NCBI GenBank assembly: GCA_052148715.1
Contig: JBKQHQ010000193.1
Span: 11,054-75,053 of the forward strand
Direction: 5' to 3'
DNA from: JBKQHQ01 sp052148715
GTDB lineage: Bacteria > Pseudomonadota > Alphaproteobacteria > Rhizobiales > Xanthobacteraceae
DNA: 64,000 bases
Made by a program: the position numbers and the translations under genes. Below the pieces are notes generated by a model. The model saw only the letters and a program-made list of their open reading frames with translations. It made no database searches and was not told the origin of the DNA. Below, piece after piece: positions 51,662 to 60,987 of this stretch. Position 1 is the first letter of the stretch. Each line of letters starts with the position of its first letter.

Positions 51662-52132
51662 ATGTCGAACGCACGGCCGCCGCTTCCGCCCTTCACGCAC
51701 AACACCGCCGTCCAAAAAATCCGCCTTGCCGAGGACGCCTGGAACAGCCGCGATCCCGAGCGCGTCTCGCTCGGCTATTCGATGGACAGCATTTGGCGAA
51801 ACCGCGCCGAGTTCGTTCACGGGCGGCCGGCGATCGTCGAATTTCTGGGGCGGAAGTGGGCGCGGGAACTCGACTATCGGCTGATCAAGGAACTTTGGGC
51901 TTTCACCGAGAACCGGATCGCCGTCCGGTTCGCCTATGAATGGCACGACGATTCCGGCAACTGGGTCCGTTCCTATGGCAACGAGAACTGGGAGTTCGGA
52001 GAGGACGGGCTCATGCGGCGGCGTTTGGCCAGCATCAACGATCTGCCGATCAAGGAGACCGATCGCAAGTATTTCTGGCTACTTGGCGCTCGCCCCGCGG
52101 ACCACCTGGGCCTGTCCGAATTGGGCCTCTGA
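51662..52132 (+). CDS. NTF2-like protein (DUF1348)
   Basis: A 156-residue SnoaL/NTF2-fold protein of the DUF1348 family. RLAEDAWNSRDPERVSLGYSMDSIWRNR, RPAIVEFLGRKWARELDYRLIKELWAF and RKYFWLLGARPADHLGLSELGL are the family signatures. The conical fold is used for enzymes and binding proteins; no function is established. The ATG is preceded by GGGAG. Single gene. Confidence 0.92.
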   Translation: MSNARPPLPPFTHNTAVQKIRLAEDAWNSRDPERVSLGYSMDSIWRNRAEFVHGRPAIVEFLGRKWARELDYRLIKELWAFTENRIAVRFAYEWHDDSGNWVRSYGNENWEFGEDGLMRRRLASINDLPIKETDRKYFWLLGARPADHLGLSELGL

Positions 52133-52169
52133 GGGGGAAAGGGGCTATGTACGGTCGCTCCTACGACTG

Positions 52170-52583
52170 TCAGCGCGTGATCGGCACGTACATCAGTTCG
52201 ACGCTTTGCACTTCGCCCGATCTTGGGGCGCGCGCCGACGCTCCCGGCACCTCGACTGCGAGGTGCAGCAGCACGCGGCCATTGGCGATCGCCGTGTCGG
52301 GAAGCGGCACGGTGTAGGTGCCGGCATCTTGGCCAAACGGAACGGTCAGCGGCGAAACGGTGCCGACGAGGGTGCCGTCGTCTGTGCTGATCGAAATGTC
52401 CGCGCCGCGTGGTAGCACGCCGGCGTGCACCTGTAGCCAGACCGCTTCGTCAGCGGCAGCATCACGCGGAAGCGTGAGCTCGATAACACCGCGGTCCGCC
52501 GCAATGGTGTGCCCCACAAACGCGGCACAGAAAAGAACCGCAATGTTCAAGAACGCGAAGGACTGCCTTGTACGCATGGCCAT
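52170..52583 (-). CDS. Secreted hypothetical protein downstream of tyrosinase
   Basis: A 137-residue protein with a signal peptide (MRTRQSFAFLNIAVLFCAAFVGHTIAAD region) and a mature part that reads as an all-beta domain (GVIELTLPRDAAADEAVWLQVHAGVL, VLLHLAVEVPGASAR). It starts 75 nt after the tyrosinase stop on the same strand, so the two are probably co-transcribed. Start is taken as the ATG at MAMRTRQSF. No family is recognised. A copper-delivery or caddie-like role is possible only by analogy. Confidence 0.7.
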   Translation of the reverse strand: MAMRTRQSFAFLNIAVLFCAAFVGHTIAADRGVIELTLPRDAAADEAVWLQVHAGVLPRGADISISTDDGTLVGTVSPLTVPFGQDAGTYTVPLPDTAIANGRVLLHLAVEVPGASARAPRSGEVQSVELMYVPITR

Positions 52584-52658
52584 CGGCGTGTCCGGGCGCA
52601 GTGCCACCGGGACAAGCTTCGCTCTCGCCCCATCCTGCATAGGGCGCCAGGACCTTAA

Positions 52659-54290
52659 CTAGTGCGCCTCCACCGCGATGGAAAGGACCTCGGCCCTTGA
52701 CTCGTTGCCGTGCGTGACGCCCCGCATGCCCTGCGCGTCCGAGGCAACGCGAATGTTCAGTGGCTCGCTCGCGCCGATCGACTTGGTTCGCAATGTGGCG
52801 ACTTGGGTGGACAAGGGCACCGTGAATGTCAACGGCCCATGCACCCCCTGGTGACCGAACATCGTCACCGACCCGGCATACTGGTCATTGACCAAAATTG
52901 CCAGATCGCTGCCATGCGCTTTGGGAGACACTGCGACTGTGACCTTGGCAAACAGTCTTGGAGCCTCCGGCGCCGCAGCCGAAATGAGCGCGCCCGGCAC
53001 CGCCACGCTGCCGCTCGCGGGCGTCGTTGCGCCGACCGACTTGGTGCCGATTTGTCCGTTGAAGCGCTGATTCGGCACCGCCTGTGGCGCGGCGGCGACC
53101 GTTAAGGCGACGACCTGCTCGCCCGATCCCGGCTGGTAATCGTAGCTGAAATCGCCGATCGCCGCGTAATCGCCGGCGGTGACCTTGTTGACACGCTGCC
53201 CCCTGGCGTCGACGAAGAACAGGAACGGCTCGCTCGACCACGCTTCGTAATCGGAGTTCTCTTGCGGCGGAGAGCCCGGCTGTCCCGGATACCCGTCCGG
53301 CAGGATCGGTAGCCCGCGTGCCCGCTGCTTGCGCGTCCACACGTCCCAGAGCCGATCGATGTTCCCATGATGCAGGAAAAAGATCGGATCGATGGGCGAT
53401 AGGTTGGCCTGCATGAAGCCGCCGACATCTCGGTCGTCGTATCGTCCGCCGACGTTGACGTGAACGCGATTGTGCGACTGGCCTTCGAGGATACCGAAGC
53501 CGGCGGCGGTCCCGTGCGCCTCCGCCCGCGGGCTGCCAAAGGTGAGGAAATCGCGCGGGGAAAGCGCATCTACAATCGTCGCCATCGAAACCGCGCGCTT
53601 CGTCCGTTCGTCGAAATCGGGCCTTTCCTTGGTCAGACCGCGCGCATGCGCCAGGTCGAAAAACATCGAGCCGCGCGGATCGTCGATGAGGTCGAACCAC
53701 AGGTCTTCGGGAAAGCGGATGTTGCGGGTAAGGAGCTGACTGTATTGGTCCGGTGGGCTATCCGGCGATGAAGAGCGCCGCCAATATTCCGTCTTCGGCA
53801 GAATATCCTGGAACTGCAGCCTGAACTGGCGAGCCGTATCGATATAGGCGCGGCTGGTCGGCGTGAGCACGTCGTCGAACATGGCAGCGGGGACGCGTGG
53901 TTCCGCGGTCCAATCCCAATAGGGAAGCGCGAATTCGGGGTCGCCGCTGAGCTCCCGGCAGATCTGCTCGAACCAGCCGAGATATCCGCGGTGCCAAACC
54001 AGGAACCACCAGTTGCCATGCGGGCAGTCCATTGCGTGGATCAATGCCTGGCGATACCAATTGCGCGGATCGCTGATCGGAAGGTTGAGCATTGCGCGGA
54101 TCGCTTTTTTGTAGCTATCGAGAACGCGCGGCGGGAAATCAGGCGCGGAAATGCTCCGGCGGCGCCATTTTGCCGGGGCTTGCGCAAGCGCGCCGCCGAA
54201 GGGAACAGCTGCCGCGGTGAGGGCGGCCGTGCCCGTGGCCAAAAAGCGGCGGCGAGACACGGCGAGCGGACTTGAATTCTCAATTGGCAT
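52659..54290 (-). CDS. Tat-exported tyrosinase-family copper oxidase
   Basis: A 543-residue type 3 copper enzyme (polyphenol oxidase/tyrosinase). A Tat signal (VSRRRFLATGTAALTAAA) is followed by the CuA site with His85, His91 and His100 (ALIHAMDCPHGNWWFLVWHRGYLGWFEQ region) and the CuB site with His273, His277 and His308 (QSHNRVHVNV, FFLHHGNIDRLWDVW). The C-terminal 170 residues form a beta-rich domain. GGAGGG lies 6-7 nt before the chosen ATG. It should oxidise phenols to quinones in the periplasm or outside the cell; the substrate is unknown. Confidence 0.92.
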   Translation of the reverse strand: MPIENSSPLAVSRRRFLATGTAALTAAAVPFGGALAQAPAKWRRRSISAPDFPPRVLDSYKKAIRAMLNLPISDPRNWYRQALIHAMDCPHGNWWFLVWHRGYLGWFEQICRELSGDPEFALPYWDWTAEPRVPAAMFDDVLTPTSRAYIDTARQFRLQFQDILPKTEYWRRSSSPDSPPDQYSQLLTRNIRFPEDLWFDLIDDPRGSMFFDLAHARGLTKERPDFDERTKRAVSMATIVDALSPRDFLTFGSPRAEAHGTAAGFGILEGQSHNRVHVNVGGRYDDRDVGGFMQANLSPIDPIFFLHHGNIDRLWDVWTRKQRARGLPILPDGYPGQPGSPPQENSDYEAWSSEPFLFFVDARGQRVNKVTAGDYAAIGDFSYDYQPGSGEQVVALTVAAAPQAVPNQRFNGQIGTKSVGATTPASGSVAVPGALISAAAPEAPRLFAKVTVAVSPKAHGSDLAILVNDQYAGSVTMFGHQGVHGPLTFTVPLSTQVATLRTKSIGASEPLNIRVASDAQGMRGVTHGNESRAEVLSIAVEAH

Positions 54291-54503
54291 GCGAGCCCTC
54301 CTGAAGCCTGCGGCTGAAATCTTCGCACGAAACATGGCTGGTTCCGTGCGAAGAATCCAGTAGCATCCTGCTCCGTCGGCTTTTGTTTGGTTCCAAATCG
54401 ATTGGCGGGAAGACTCGTCCGAATCGCGCCTCAGAAGCTTCCGGTGCCTCCCGCCGTGTGGCACAGTGTCAGGCTAACGAATGCTCGGGCTCGGAGGCTT
54501 GCG

Positions 54504-56303
54504 ATGCGCTTCATTGCGGTTATGGCTTGTGCCGTGTTGCTGATCTGCCTCGGCGTTGCCCCCGGCCATGCCGAGAAGCGCTTGGCGCTGCTGATCGGCA
54601 ATCAGGCCTACAACGCAGAAGTGGGCCCGCTCGGCAATCCACATAACGATGTCGCGTTGATGGAAAAGACCCTGAAGGGCCTTGGCTTCGAGGTGACGGC
54701 GATCAAGGACGCGGGCTTCGCGGCCTTGAACGAGGCGCTCAACGCCTATCTGCGGCGCGTGAAGGCGGCGGGTCCCGACGCCATCAGCTTTTTCTATTAC
54801 TCCGGCCACGGTGCTTCGGACGGGACAACCGACTATCTGATCCCGGTCGACGTGGCGTCGGCCGACGCCGGCAAGCTGTGGGACCAATCGGTGCGGGTCA
54901 CTGAGATCACGAGCAAGCTGCGGGCCGAGGCGAACAACGCCACGCATTTTGTCGTATTCGATGCGTGCCGCAACGCGCTGAAGGTCAAGAAGCCCGGCAC
55001 CCGAGCCCTGGTGCAGGCCGAGGGCTTCAAGCCTGTGCGCGAGGAGAGCGGCATGCTGATTGCCTTTGCGACCGCCGAGGGCGAACTCGCATCCGACTTG
55101 GGCGAAGGCGCCGGACCGTATTCGCGCGCGCTGGCCGAAGAGATCGTGAAACCCGGTGTCGAGGCGGTGACGATGTTTCGCCGCGTCCAGTTGCGCCTGC
55201 GCGCGGCGATCGGTCAGGAGCCGTGGCTCGGTTTTGGCGCGCTGGGGGAGGTGTATTTGGCGGGCCTGGCTCCAACGGAGCCGCCCAAGCCGCCGCCTGG
55301 CCCCGCGCCCGCCGCGCAAGGCGACCCTGCCGCGCAGGCCTGGGCGGAGCTGAAAGACAGCAAGAACCAGGCCGAGCTGGAAGAGTTTGTCACCCGCTTC
55401 GGCGATAGTTCTCAAGCTTCGCTGGCGCGGGCGCGGCTCGACGAGTTGAAAAAGCTCGCAGCCGTCGTAAAGCCCGTGGCGCCGTCGCTTCCCCCTGGTC
55501 CGTGCGGTGCCGCGGCGCAGACCGTGTCGCTGGCGACGCGAGCGGCCCGGCCATTGTCGGACGTGGAGGCGTGTGTGCTCAAGCCGAAGGACGTGTTCAG
55601 GGAGTGCGACAAGTGTCCCGATATGGTGGTGGTGCCGCCGGGCTCGTTCACCATGGGCTCGCCGCCGAACGAGGCCGGTCGTGCGGTCGACGAGGGGCCC
55701 GAGCATTTGGTGACGCTGGCAAAACCGTTCGCGGTCGGCGTTTTTGCGGTGACCTTTGATCAATGGGAGGCCTGCGTGGCCGATGGCGGCTGCAACGGCT
55801 ACAATCCCGCAGACGGGAGCTTTGGACGCGGCCGCCTGCCGGTGATCAACGTCTCGTGGAATGATGCCCAAGCCTACGCGGCCTGGCTATCCAAAAAGAC
55901 GGGCAAGATCTACCGGCTGCTGAGCGAGGCGGAACGTGAATACGTGACGCGCGCCGGTAAGCCGACGCTCTTTTGGTCTGGCGCGTCGATCACGGCAAAG
56001 GAGGCCAACTACGACGGCACCAACCGCAAAACCCTTCCGGCCGACGCGTTCGTCCCCAATCCCTTCGGCCTCTATCAAGTCCACGGCAATGTGTGGGAAT
56101 GGGTTGCCGACTGCTATCACGAAAACTATGCAGGCGCTCCCTCGGACGGCTCGGCGTGGTCGTCTGCCGACTGCAGCCGCCGCGTCCTGCGCGGCGGCTC
56201 GTGGAGGGATTCGGCGCGGTTTCTGCGCTCGGCTGCCCGCCAGCGGTACAATCCCGATTACCGCGACAATGACCACGGATTCCGGCTCGCCCGACCGCTG
56301 TGA
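54504..56303 (+). CDS. Secreted caspase-like peptidase fused to a SUMF1/FGE-type domain
   Basis: A 599-residue two-domain protein. The signal peptide (residues 1-23) is followed by a caspase p20-like domain with His102 in YYSGHGAS and Cys155 in FDACRN, a complete catalytic dyad. A Pro-rich linker and small helical segment (260-330) lead to a SUMF1/formylglycine-enzyme-like domain (about 373-598: VVPPGSFTMGSPPNE, GNVWEWVADCY, VLRGGSW, DHGFRLARPL). The oxidase cysteine pair of true FGE is not evident, so the domain probably binds glycan or ligand. GGAGG lies 6 nt before ATG. Function unknown. Confidence 0.9.
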   Translation: MRFIAVMACAVLLICLGVAPGHAEKRLALLIGNQAYNAEVGPLGNPHNDVALMEKTLKGLGFEVTAIKDAGFAALNEALNAYLRRVKAAGPDAISFFYYSGHGASDGTTDYLIPVDVASADAGKLWDQSVRVTEITSKLRAEANNATHFVVFDACRNALKVKKPGTRALVQAEGFKPVREESGMLIAFATAEGELASDLGEGAGPYSRALAEEIVKPGVEAVTMFRRVQLRLRAAIGQEPWLGFGALGEVYLAGLAPTEPPKPPPGPAPAAQGDPAAQAWAELKDSKNQAELEEFVTRFGDSSQASLARARLDELKKLAAVVKPVAPSLPPGPCGAAAQTVSLATRAARPLSDVEACVLKPKDVFRECDKCPDMVVVPPGSFTMGSPPNEAGRAVDEGPEHLVTLAKPFAVGVFAVTFDQWEACVADGGCNGYNPADGSFGRGRLPVINVSWNDAQAYAAWLSKKTGKIYRLLSEAEREYVTRAGKPTLFWSGASITAKEANYDGTNRKTLPADAFVPNPFGLYQVHGNVWEWVADCYHENYAGAPSDGSAWSSADCSRRVLRGGSWRDSARFLRSAARQRYNPDYRDNDHGFRLARPL

Positions 56304-56390
56304 GATCGGCCGATGTTTGGCGTCAATAGGCCCTCGGAAATCGCCCGCTGTTCATATATGATTACAAGAAGATCGATGGTAACGTGAGCA

Positions 56391-57449
56391 GTGATCACCA
56401 AGCAGTGTTTTTCGGGTGAGGGTTGTCGTTCTGATCCGATTTGGAATCGAACCACCCACGTCAAGTCAGTTGATTGCCTGCTTCGTTGCCTTCTGGCGGG
56501 CCTGTTGCTGTATTTCCTCGGCCCGGCTCACGCCCAAAACAAGGCCGCGGAAAGAGTTTTCGTGGCTTACTACGAAAGCTGGCTTGCCAGCGCCGATCCC
56601 CATCGCGACGTGGACGAAGTGCTTGCCGGACTGCCCCGCGTCCTCGATGTCGTCAATCTTGCGTTCATGCGTCCGGACGCGCGCTATTCCGGGCAGTTGG
56701 ATCTGTCGGGTACTGGACTTGAATTTCAGTACGGCGGGGCGGTTCTCAAGAGCTCTCTCCGAAGACTAAAAGAGAAAAGTCCCAATACAAGAGTACTCGT
56801 CGCCGTCGGCGGGGCAGAGGCTGCGAATTGGGCGCATTTCGCTCCGGCGGCGATTGCACGGTTCGTTCGGGATTTTGAGCTGGACGGAGTGGACATCGAC
56901 TTTGAGCCGACGTCTCCCCGATGCAGAAAGCTTGCCGAAAAGGTCAGGTGCGATACCGACGAGCTTCTCTTGAAATCAATAACGGACCTTCGCTCGCTCC
57001 TCCCGCGCCCCGCCGTCATGTCCCTCACCGCCCACAGCACGAGCGCGTTCGGAGAGGATCGCTGGAGAGATGCGCCGCCGCAAGGAGGCCCCAACTACGG
57101 GATGCTGCTCGGGTTTTTGCGTAATCGCCACGCATCCGAAGAGATCGATCTCCTCAATATCATGGCCTACGATGCCGGCTCCGATTTCGATCCAATTCAG
57201 GCTTACGATGCCTTCCGACACTATTTCCGAGGACCGATCTTGATAGGCTTCACCCCGCCCCCGGAAGCTTGGGGAGAGCACGCATATTCTCCCGCCGAAG
57301 TCGAGCGGGTGCTTCGTGCCGCCCTGCGACGCGGGGCCGCCGGCGCCATGCTCTTTGGCCTTCGGAAAACGCCCGCCGGATCCTCGCGCGGAAGCGGCGG
57401 GCTAACTCCGTTTGTGGCGGTCATATCGGGGACGCTTGCGGCGAACTGA
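56391..57449 (+). CDS. Secreted GH18-family glycosidase (chitinase-like)
   Basis: A 352-residue exported protein. A hydrophobic signal segment (residues 29-48, CLLRCLLAGLLLYFLGPAHAQ) follows a hydrophilic lead. The GH18 active-site motif is intact: DGVDIDFE (residues 165-172), with LVAVGGAEAANWAHF before it and LNIMAYDAG after. GH18 enzymes cleave beta-1,4-linked N-acetylglucosamine polymers. The GTG start is the only plausible one ahead of the signal. Its 3' end overlaps the convergent synthase gene by 29 bases. Confidence 0.86.
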   Translation: MITKQCFSGEGCRSDPIWNRTTHVKSVDCLLRCLLAGLLLYFLGPAHAQNKAAERVFVAYYESWLASADPHRDVDEVLAGLPRVLDVVNLAFMRPDARYSGQLDLSGTGLEFQYGGAVLKSSLRRLKEKSPNTRVLVAVGGAEAANWAHFAPAAIARFVRDFELDGVDIDFEPTSPRCRKLAEKVRCDTDELLLKSITDLRSLLPRPAVMSLTAHSTSAFGEDRWRDAPPQGGPNYGMLLGFLRNRHASEEIDLLNIMAYDAGSDFDPIQAYDAFRHYFRGPILIGFTPPPEAWGEHAYSPAEVERVLRAALRRGAAGAMLFGLRKTPAGSSRGSGGLTPFVAVISGTLAAN

Positions 57450-60400
57450 CCCCTTCAGGCGACCGGAGAGACACCGACCCGACCCTTGCGAGTTTGTTCC
57501 AGCCTTGCGCATTTCCCCGCAGGCTAGCGAACAGGACCTGCAGAATCACGACGTATAAGACTTGCCGATAGCAGATTCTCTGCAGGGGCAAATATAACAA
57601 AAGGCGTCGCGACTCCCTGGGCTCCAGCGCGAAGGCAAGGATGGCGATCAAAAGATCGGTTACAAAGATAAAGGCAGACGCGGCCGCCGCCCAAATGATG
57701 GATTGTGCGCTGTAGGTCTGCGGATGCATGAACATGTCGACCGTTCCCCGAACGATCGCCATCACAAGAATCAGGTCCATGATGGGACTAGTAAGCGGCA
57801 GCAGAACGCTGAACAGGATGATGCTGGGCAACGAAAGGAAGGCCAGCGCGCCAAACCTAGGTCGGAACATGGCGTCCGAGTGGCGATAGGCCGCCTGCAG
57901 CGTGCCGTAAATCCAACGAAAGCGCTGGCGCATGAAGCTGCGCCAAGTCTGCGGCGCCTCCGTCCAGCCGATCGCGTTCATTTCGTGCGTGATCTTATAT
58001 CCCAGCCGGTGAATGGAGAGCGTCAGATCGCAATCCTCGGCCAGGGTCGCCGGGGTGAAACCTCCTGCCTTCAAGATTGCTTCGCGACGCCACATTCCAA
58101 TCGCGCCCGGAATGACGGTGATGGCATCCATTTTGGCCAGTCCGGCTCGCTCGAGATTTTGGCTGGTCACGTATTCGAGCGCCTGCAGCTTCGTGACAAG
58201 ATTGACGCGGTTGCCGACCTTGGCATTGCCGGCGACCGCGCCCACAGTCGGATCGCCAAAATGGCTGGCCAGCAGGCGAATGGCGTCCGGCTCAAGAAGG
58301 GTGTCGGCATCGAGCAATACTACGACTTCACAGGTTGTCTGCTCGATCCCAAAGTTGAGAGCCCGCGATTTTCCCCCGTTTGGCTTTTGACAGACCCGGA
58401 CTCGCGGATCGTGGGCAAAGGCCTGCTCAACGACAGCGACCGTATTATCGGTGGATCCGTCGTCAATGACGAGGATCTCCCGCAAACCGGGGTAGTCGGA
58501 TCTCACTATGTGCTCGATGGTGCGAACGATTACCTTTTCCTCGTTGTGTGCGGGAATGATCACACAGGCGCTCAGCGGCGGGCAAGCCGGAGGCTTCGCC
58601 GACAAGCGGCTGAGGAGCGCGCATATCAGCAACACCAGGAAGCGGAGAGCGGTGATCAGAATGCATGCCCAGATCAGGCCGACAAAGACTACTTGCTCGA
58701 GGGATACGCCCTCGAAACCGACTTTCGCGATTGAAACCCATCTGTGGTCGGAGGAGGGAATCGCGGTATTCCAAGCCTGCCCTGTGAGCTCGGTAATCTC
58801 CGTGAAGCGAAATCCTTCCGCTCGCAATGCGGAAATCAGTTCAGGCAATGCTTCGACGGTATTGTTTCTCTTGCCGCCCGCATCGTGGAATTCGACGACC
58901 GAGCCCAATCCGGCTCGAGCTTTCCCCACGACTTTACGAACGATCTCCTCCTTTGACAGTCCGGTCCAATCATCCGAGTTGAGATTGGCGCCGATCGAAA
59001 GGTAGCCGAGCTGGCTCGCAAGCTCGACGATGTGCGCCTCCGTCGGTGTGGTCGCCATGTCGTCGGTGGCGTAGGGCGGCCGGAAAAGTCGAACCGAGCT
59101 CCCGGTCAGCGCTTGCAAAAGACGCTGTGTGGCGTTCAGCTCGACCGCGACCAGCCAGTCCGGCAACTCCGAGAGGTTCGGATGGGTGAAGGTGTGATTA
59201 CCGAGCGCATGTCCTTCTTGGACGATACGCCTGATGGTCGCGGGGTGTTGGAGCGCCAGAATACCGACAACAAAAAATGTCGCTTTCACGTTCTCCCGCT
59301 TCAGAACGTCGAGAATTCGCTCGGTATATTGGGGCTCCGGACCATCGTCGAACGTAAGAGCGATTGCGCCCGGAAGAGCGCCGGTCGCTTGCAGCGTCCA
59401 CGGCTGCGGCAGGACCTCGTACTCTTCCCGAGCTATTTCGTGGGTCGATTTTGCCACAATGCTTCGTCGTCCGAGGGTTGGGCGCGTCTGAAATCGATAC
59501 ACTTCACCTTTGCCGACCGCCAGAATGGGCGAATCGAAGCCCAGCTGTTCGAGGGCTTCGGGACTAGGCGGGTTAGACATGACATCCCGCTTGAAAAGCT
59601 GCCATACCGACTCGTCGACTGATCCGAGCTCCCAGAGCGCCACGCCTTTCGGCGCCAGCGGAGCCACTGCGCCGATTTGGTTGAAGACCGTGACGGCGTC
59701 TAGAAACCAGATTTCGTGCGAGTAGCCGTTCTCGTCAACCATCGCGAGTCGCGGGTTTCCGCTCGTTTCGTCGAAGTGAATTTCCGCACCCGGAGCGGCG
59801 GCCATGGCCATAACGGTGCTGAACGGGACGGGCCGGGAGGGCGTTTCCGCCACCCAGTCCCTTCCAAGAGAGGCAACCGCAAAAACCAGCTTCTCTGCGG
59901 GCACATCGGCCGCGCGAAGCATCGCTGTTCGATCAGACCACGGCTTCGGTGCCAAGGGGCCTGATCCCGGAATGCTTTCGTTAAAGAGCTCAACAATGAC
60001 AAAATCAGTAAGGGCAGCAAGCGCTTTGTAGTCGACGGGCCAGTCGCCAGGAGTCAACACGGCGATGGTCTTCTTCGTCGGCCTGAGCTGCGCCGCCAGT
60101 TCCGCGAGGAACATGCGAAACGCATCTTCATCGACGCCGATGGGATCTTCGAAATTTACCACCAGACCATCAAAGCCATACTTGCGCATGGAGCCGATGA
60201 TCTCTTGTTCAAGCCGTACGCGGAACGCCTGGTCTGACAGGCGCGCGAATGCCCGCTCCACGCCGTCTTCGTTGCCTTGGTCCGATAGCATTGCCAGAAT
60301 TTGCAGCCGCTGAGCTCGGCGAGCGATTCTCACTGTGGCGCCGATATTGCCGTCGTCCTGTTCCGGATCGTCGGCTTCGGCGATGGTGCCGTCGATGTTG

Positions 60401-60672
60401 GCCGTCAGCCACTCGCCAATGAGGCCGTCCAGCTCGCCGGCATGTTCGGTAAGCGCGGTCCGGGCGGCGGGTGAGGTGCTGTCTATGAACGCAAACCTTT
60501 GGAATGGGCTGGGTCGCGCCGACTGCGCCTCCTGCTGCGACGCGGTCGTTCGGCGTTCGGCCCGCCCGGTCGAATCAGCCGAAAGGAACGCCAGGATGAA
60601 CGAACTCGTCAGAGCGGCGGTAAGCAGCCTTTTCGGCAAACCTTTGAGCACGCGCGTCATCTCCCGATGCAC
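57421..60672 (-). CDS. Trimodular polysaccharide synthase: GH18-like + NodB deacetylase + GT2
   Basis: A 1083-residue membrane protein. An N-terminal signal-anchor (about 15-31) is followed by a GH18-like domain (60-370) whose motif reads DGLVVNFE, so two of the three Asp positions are lost. A NodB/CE4 deacetylase (430-640) has all motifs: TFDDGP, HTFTH, RPPY, DDW and FHDAGG. A membrane span (660-690) leads to a processive GT2 domain (700-930) with VIDDGSTD, LDADT, EDCD and QRFRW, then four or more helices. Such proteins make and deacetylate hexosamine polymers (compare NodC + NodB). The start is GTG; ATG at 60660 is possible. Confidence 0.9.
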   Translation of the reverse strand: MHREMTRVLKGLPKRLLTAALTSSFILAFLSADSTGRAERRTTASQQEAQSARPSPFQRFAFIDSTSPAARTALTEHAGELDGLIGEWLTANIDGTIAEADDPEQDDGNIGATVRIARRAQRLQILAMLSDQGNEDGVERAFARLSDQAFRVRLEQEIIGSMRKYGFDGLVVNFEDPIGVDEDAFRMFLAELAAQLRPTKKTIAVLTPGDWPVDYKALAALTDFVIVELFNESIPGSGPLAPKPWSDRTAMLRAADVPAEKLVFAVASLGRDWVAETPSRPVPFSTVMAMAAAPGAEIHFDETSGNPRLAMVDENGYSHEIWFLDAVTVFNQIGAVAPLAPKGVALWELGSVDESVWQLFKRDVMSNPPSPEALEQLGFDSPILAVGKGEVYRFQTRPTLGRRSIVAKSTHEIAREEYEVLPQPWTLQATGALPGAIALTFDDGPEPQYTERILDVLKRENVKATFFVVGILALQHPATIRRIVQEGHALGNHTFTHPNLSELPDWLVAVELNATQRLLQALTGSSVRLFRPPYATDDMATTPTEAHIVELASQLGYLSIGANLNSDDWTGLSKEEIVRKVVGKARAGLGSVVEFHDAGGKRNNTVEALPELISALRAEGFRFTEITELTGQAWNTAIPSSDHRWVSIAKVGFEGVSLEQVVFVGLIWACILITALRFLVLLICALLSRLSAKPPACPPLSACVIIPAHNEEKVIVRTIEHIVRSDYPGLREILVIDDGSTDNTVAVVEQAFAHDPRVRVCQKPNGGKSRALNFGIEQTTCEVVVLLDADTLLEPDAIRLLASHFGDPTVGAVAGNAKVGNRVNLVTKLQALEYVTSQNLERAGLAKMDAITVIPGAIGMWRREAILKAGGFTPATLAEDCDLTLSIHRLGYKITHEMNAIGWTEAPQTWRSFMRQRFRWIYGTLQAAYRHSDAMFRPRFGALAFLSLPSIILFSVLLPLTSPIMDLILVMAIVRGTVDMFMHPQTYSAQSIIWAAAASAFIFVTDLLIAILAFALEPRESRRLLLYLPLQRICYRQVLYVVILQVLFASLRGNAQGWNKLARVGSVSLRSPEGVSSPQASPI

Positions 60673-60714
60673 ACAACGATTGTGGGTAGACTTCGGTTCT
60701 AGGCCTTTGGCGTA

Positions 60715-60987
60715 CTACTCGTGCCAGACCGCTCTGGAGTTGCCCTGCCTGGCGACCCGCCATGCGCGGCTGGACGATGGCGCGCGGTCAAGGGGTCTTG
60801 CTATCGCCCAGGCAAGAGACGATTCTTGTTGCCCGAGCGATTGCTCTGGCGTCACGCTGACGTTCTGGATGCTGAGAAAGAGACCGATCGGAAGCGCAAT
60901 CAGCGCTGTCGCGCCCGTAAGGAGCACCAATCTAACGGCCTTCCAACGTCGGCCGGTCACGTCCAAAAATACGGGATTTGCGGACAT
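60715..60987 (-). CDS. Small single-pass membrane protein upstream of the trimodular synthase
   Basis: A 90-residue protein starting MSANPVFLDVTGRRWKAVR, with one membrane helix (RLVLLTGATALIALPIGLFLSI) and a periplasmic tail. The first 45 residues look like the N-terminus of known trimodular synthases (PxFxDxxxRRW followed by a helix). It ends with TAG 42 nt before the synthase start on the same strand, so it is either a separate subunit or the split-off N-terminus. I take the second methionine as start; an ATG 16 codons earlier is possible. Confidence 0.68.
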   Translation of the reverse strand: MSANPVFLDVTGRRWKAVRLVLLTGATALIALPIGLFLSIQNVSVTPEQSLGQQESSLAWAIARPLDRAPSSSRAWRVARQGNSRAVWHE

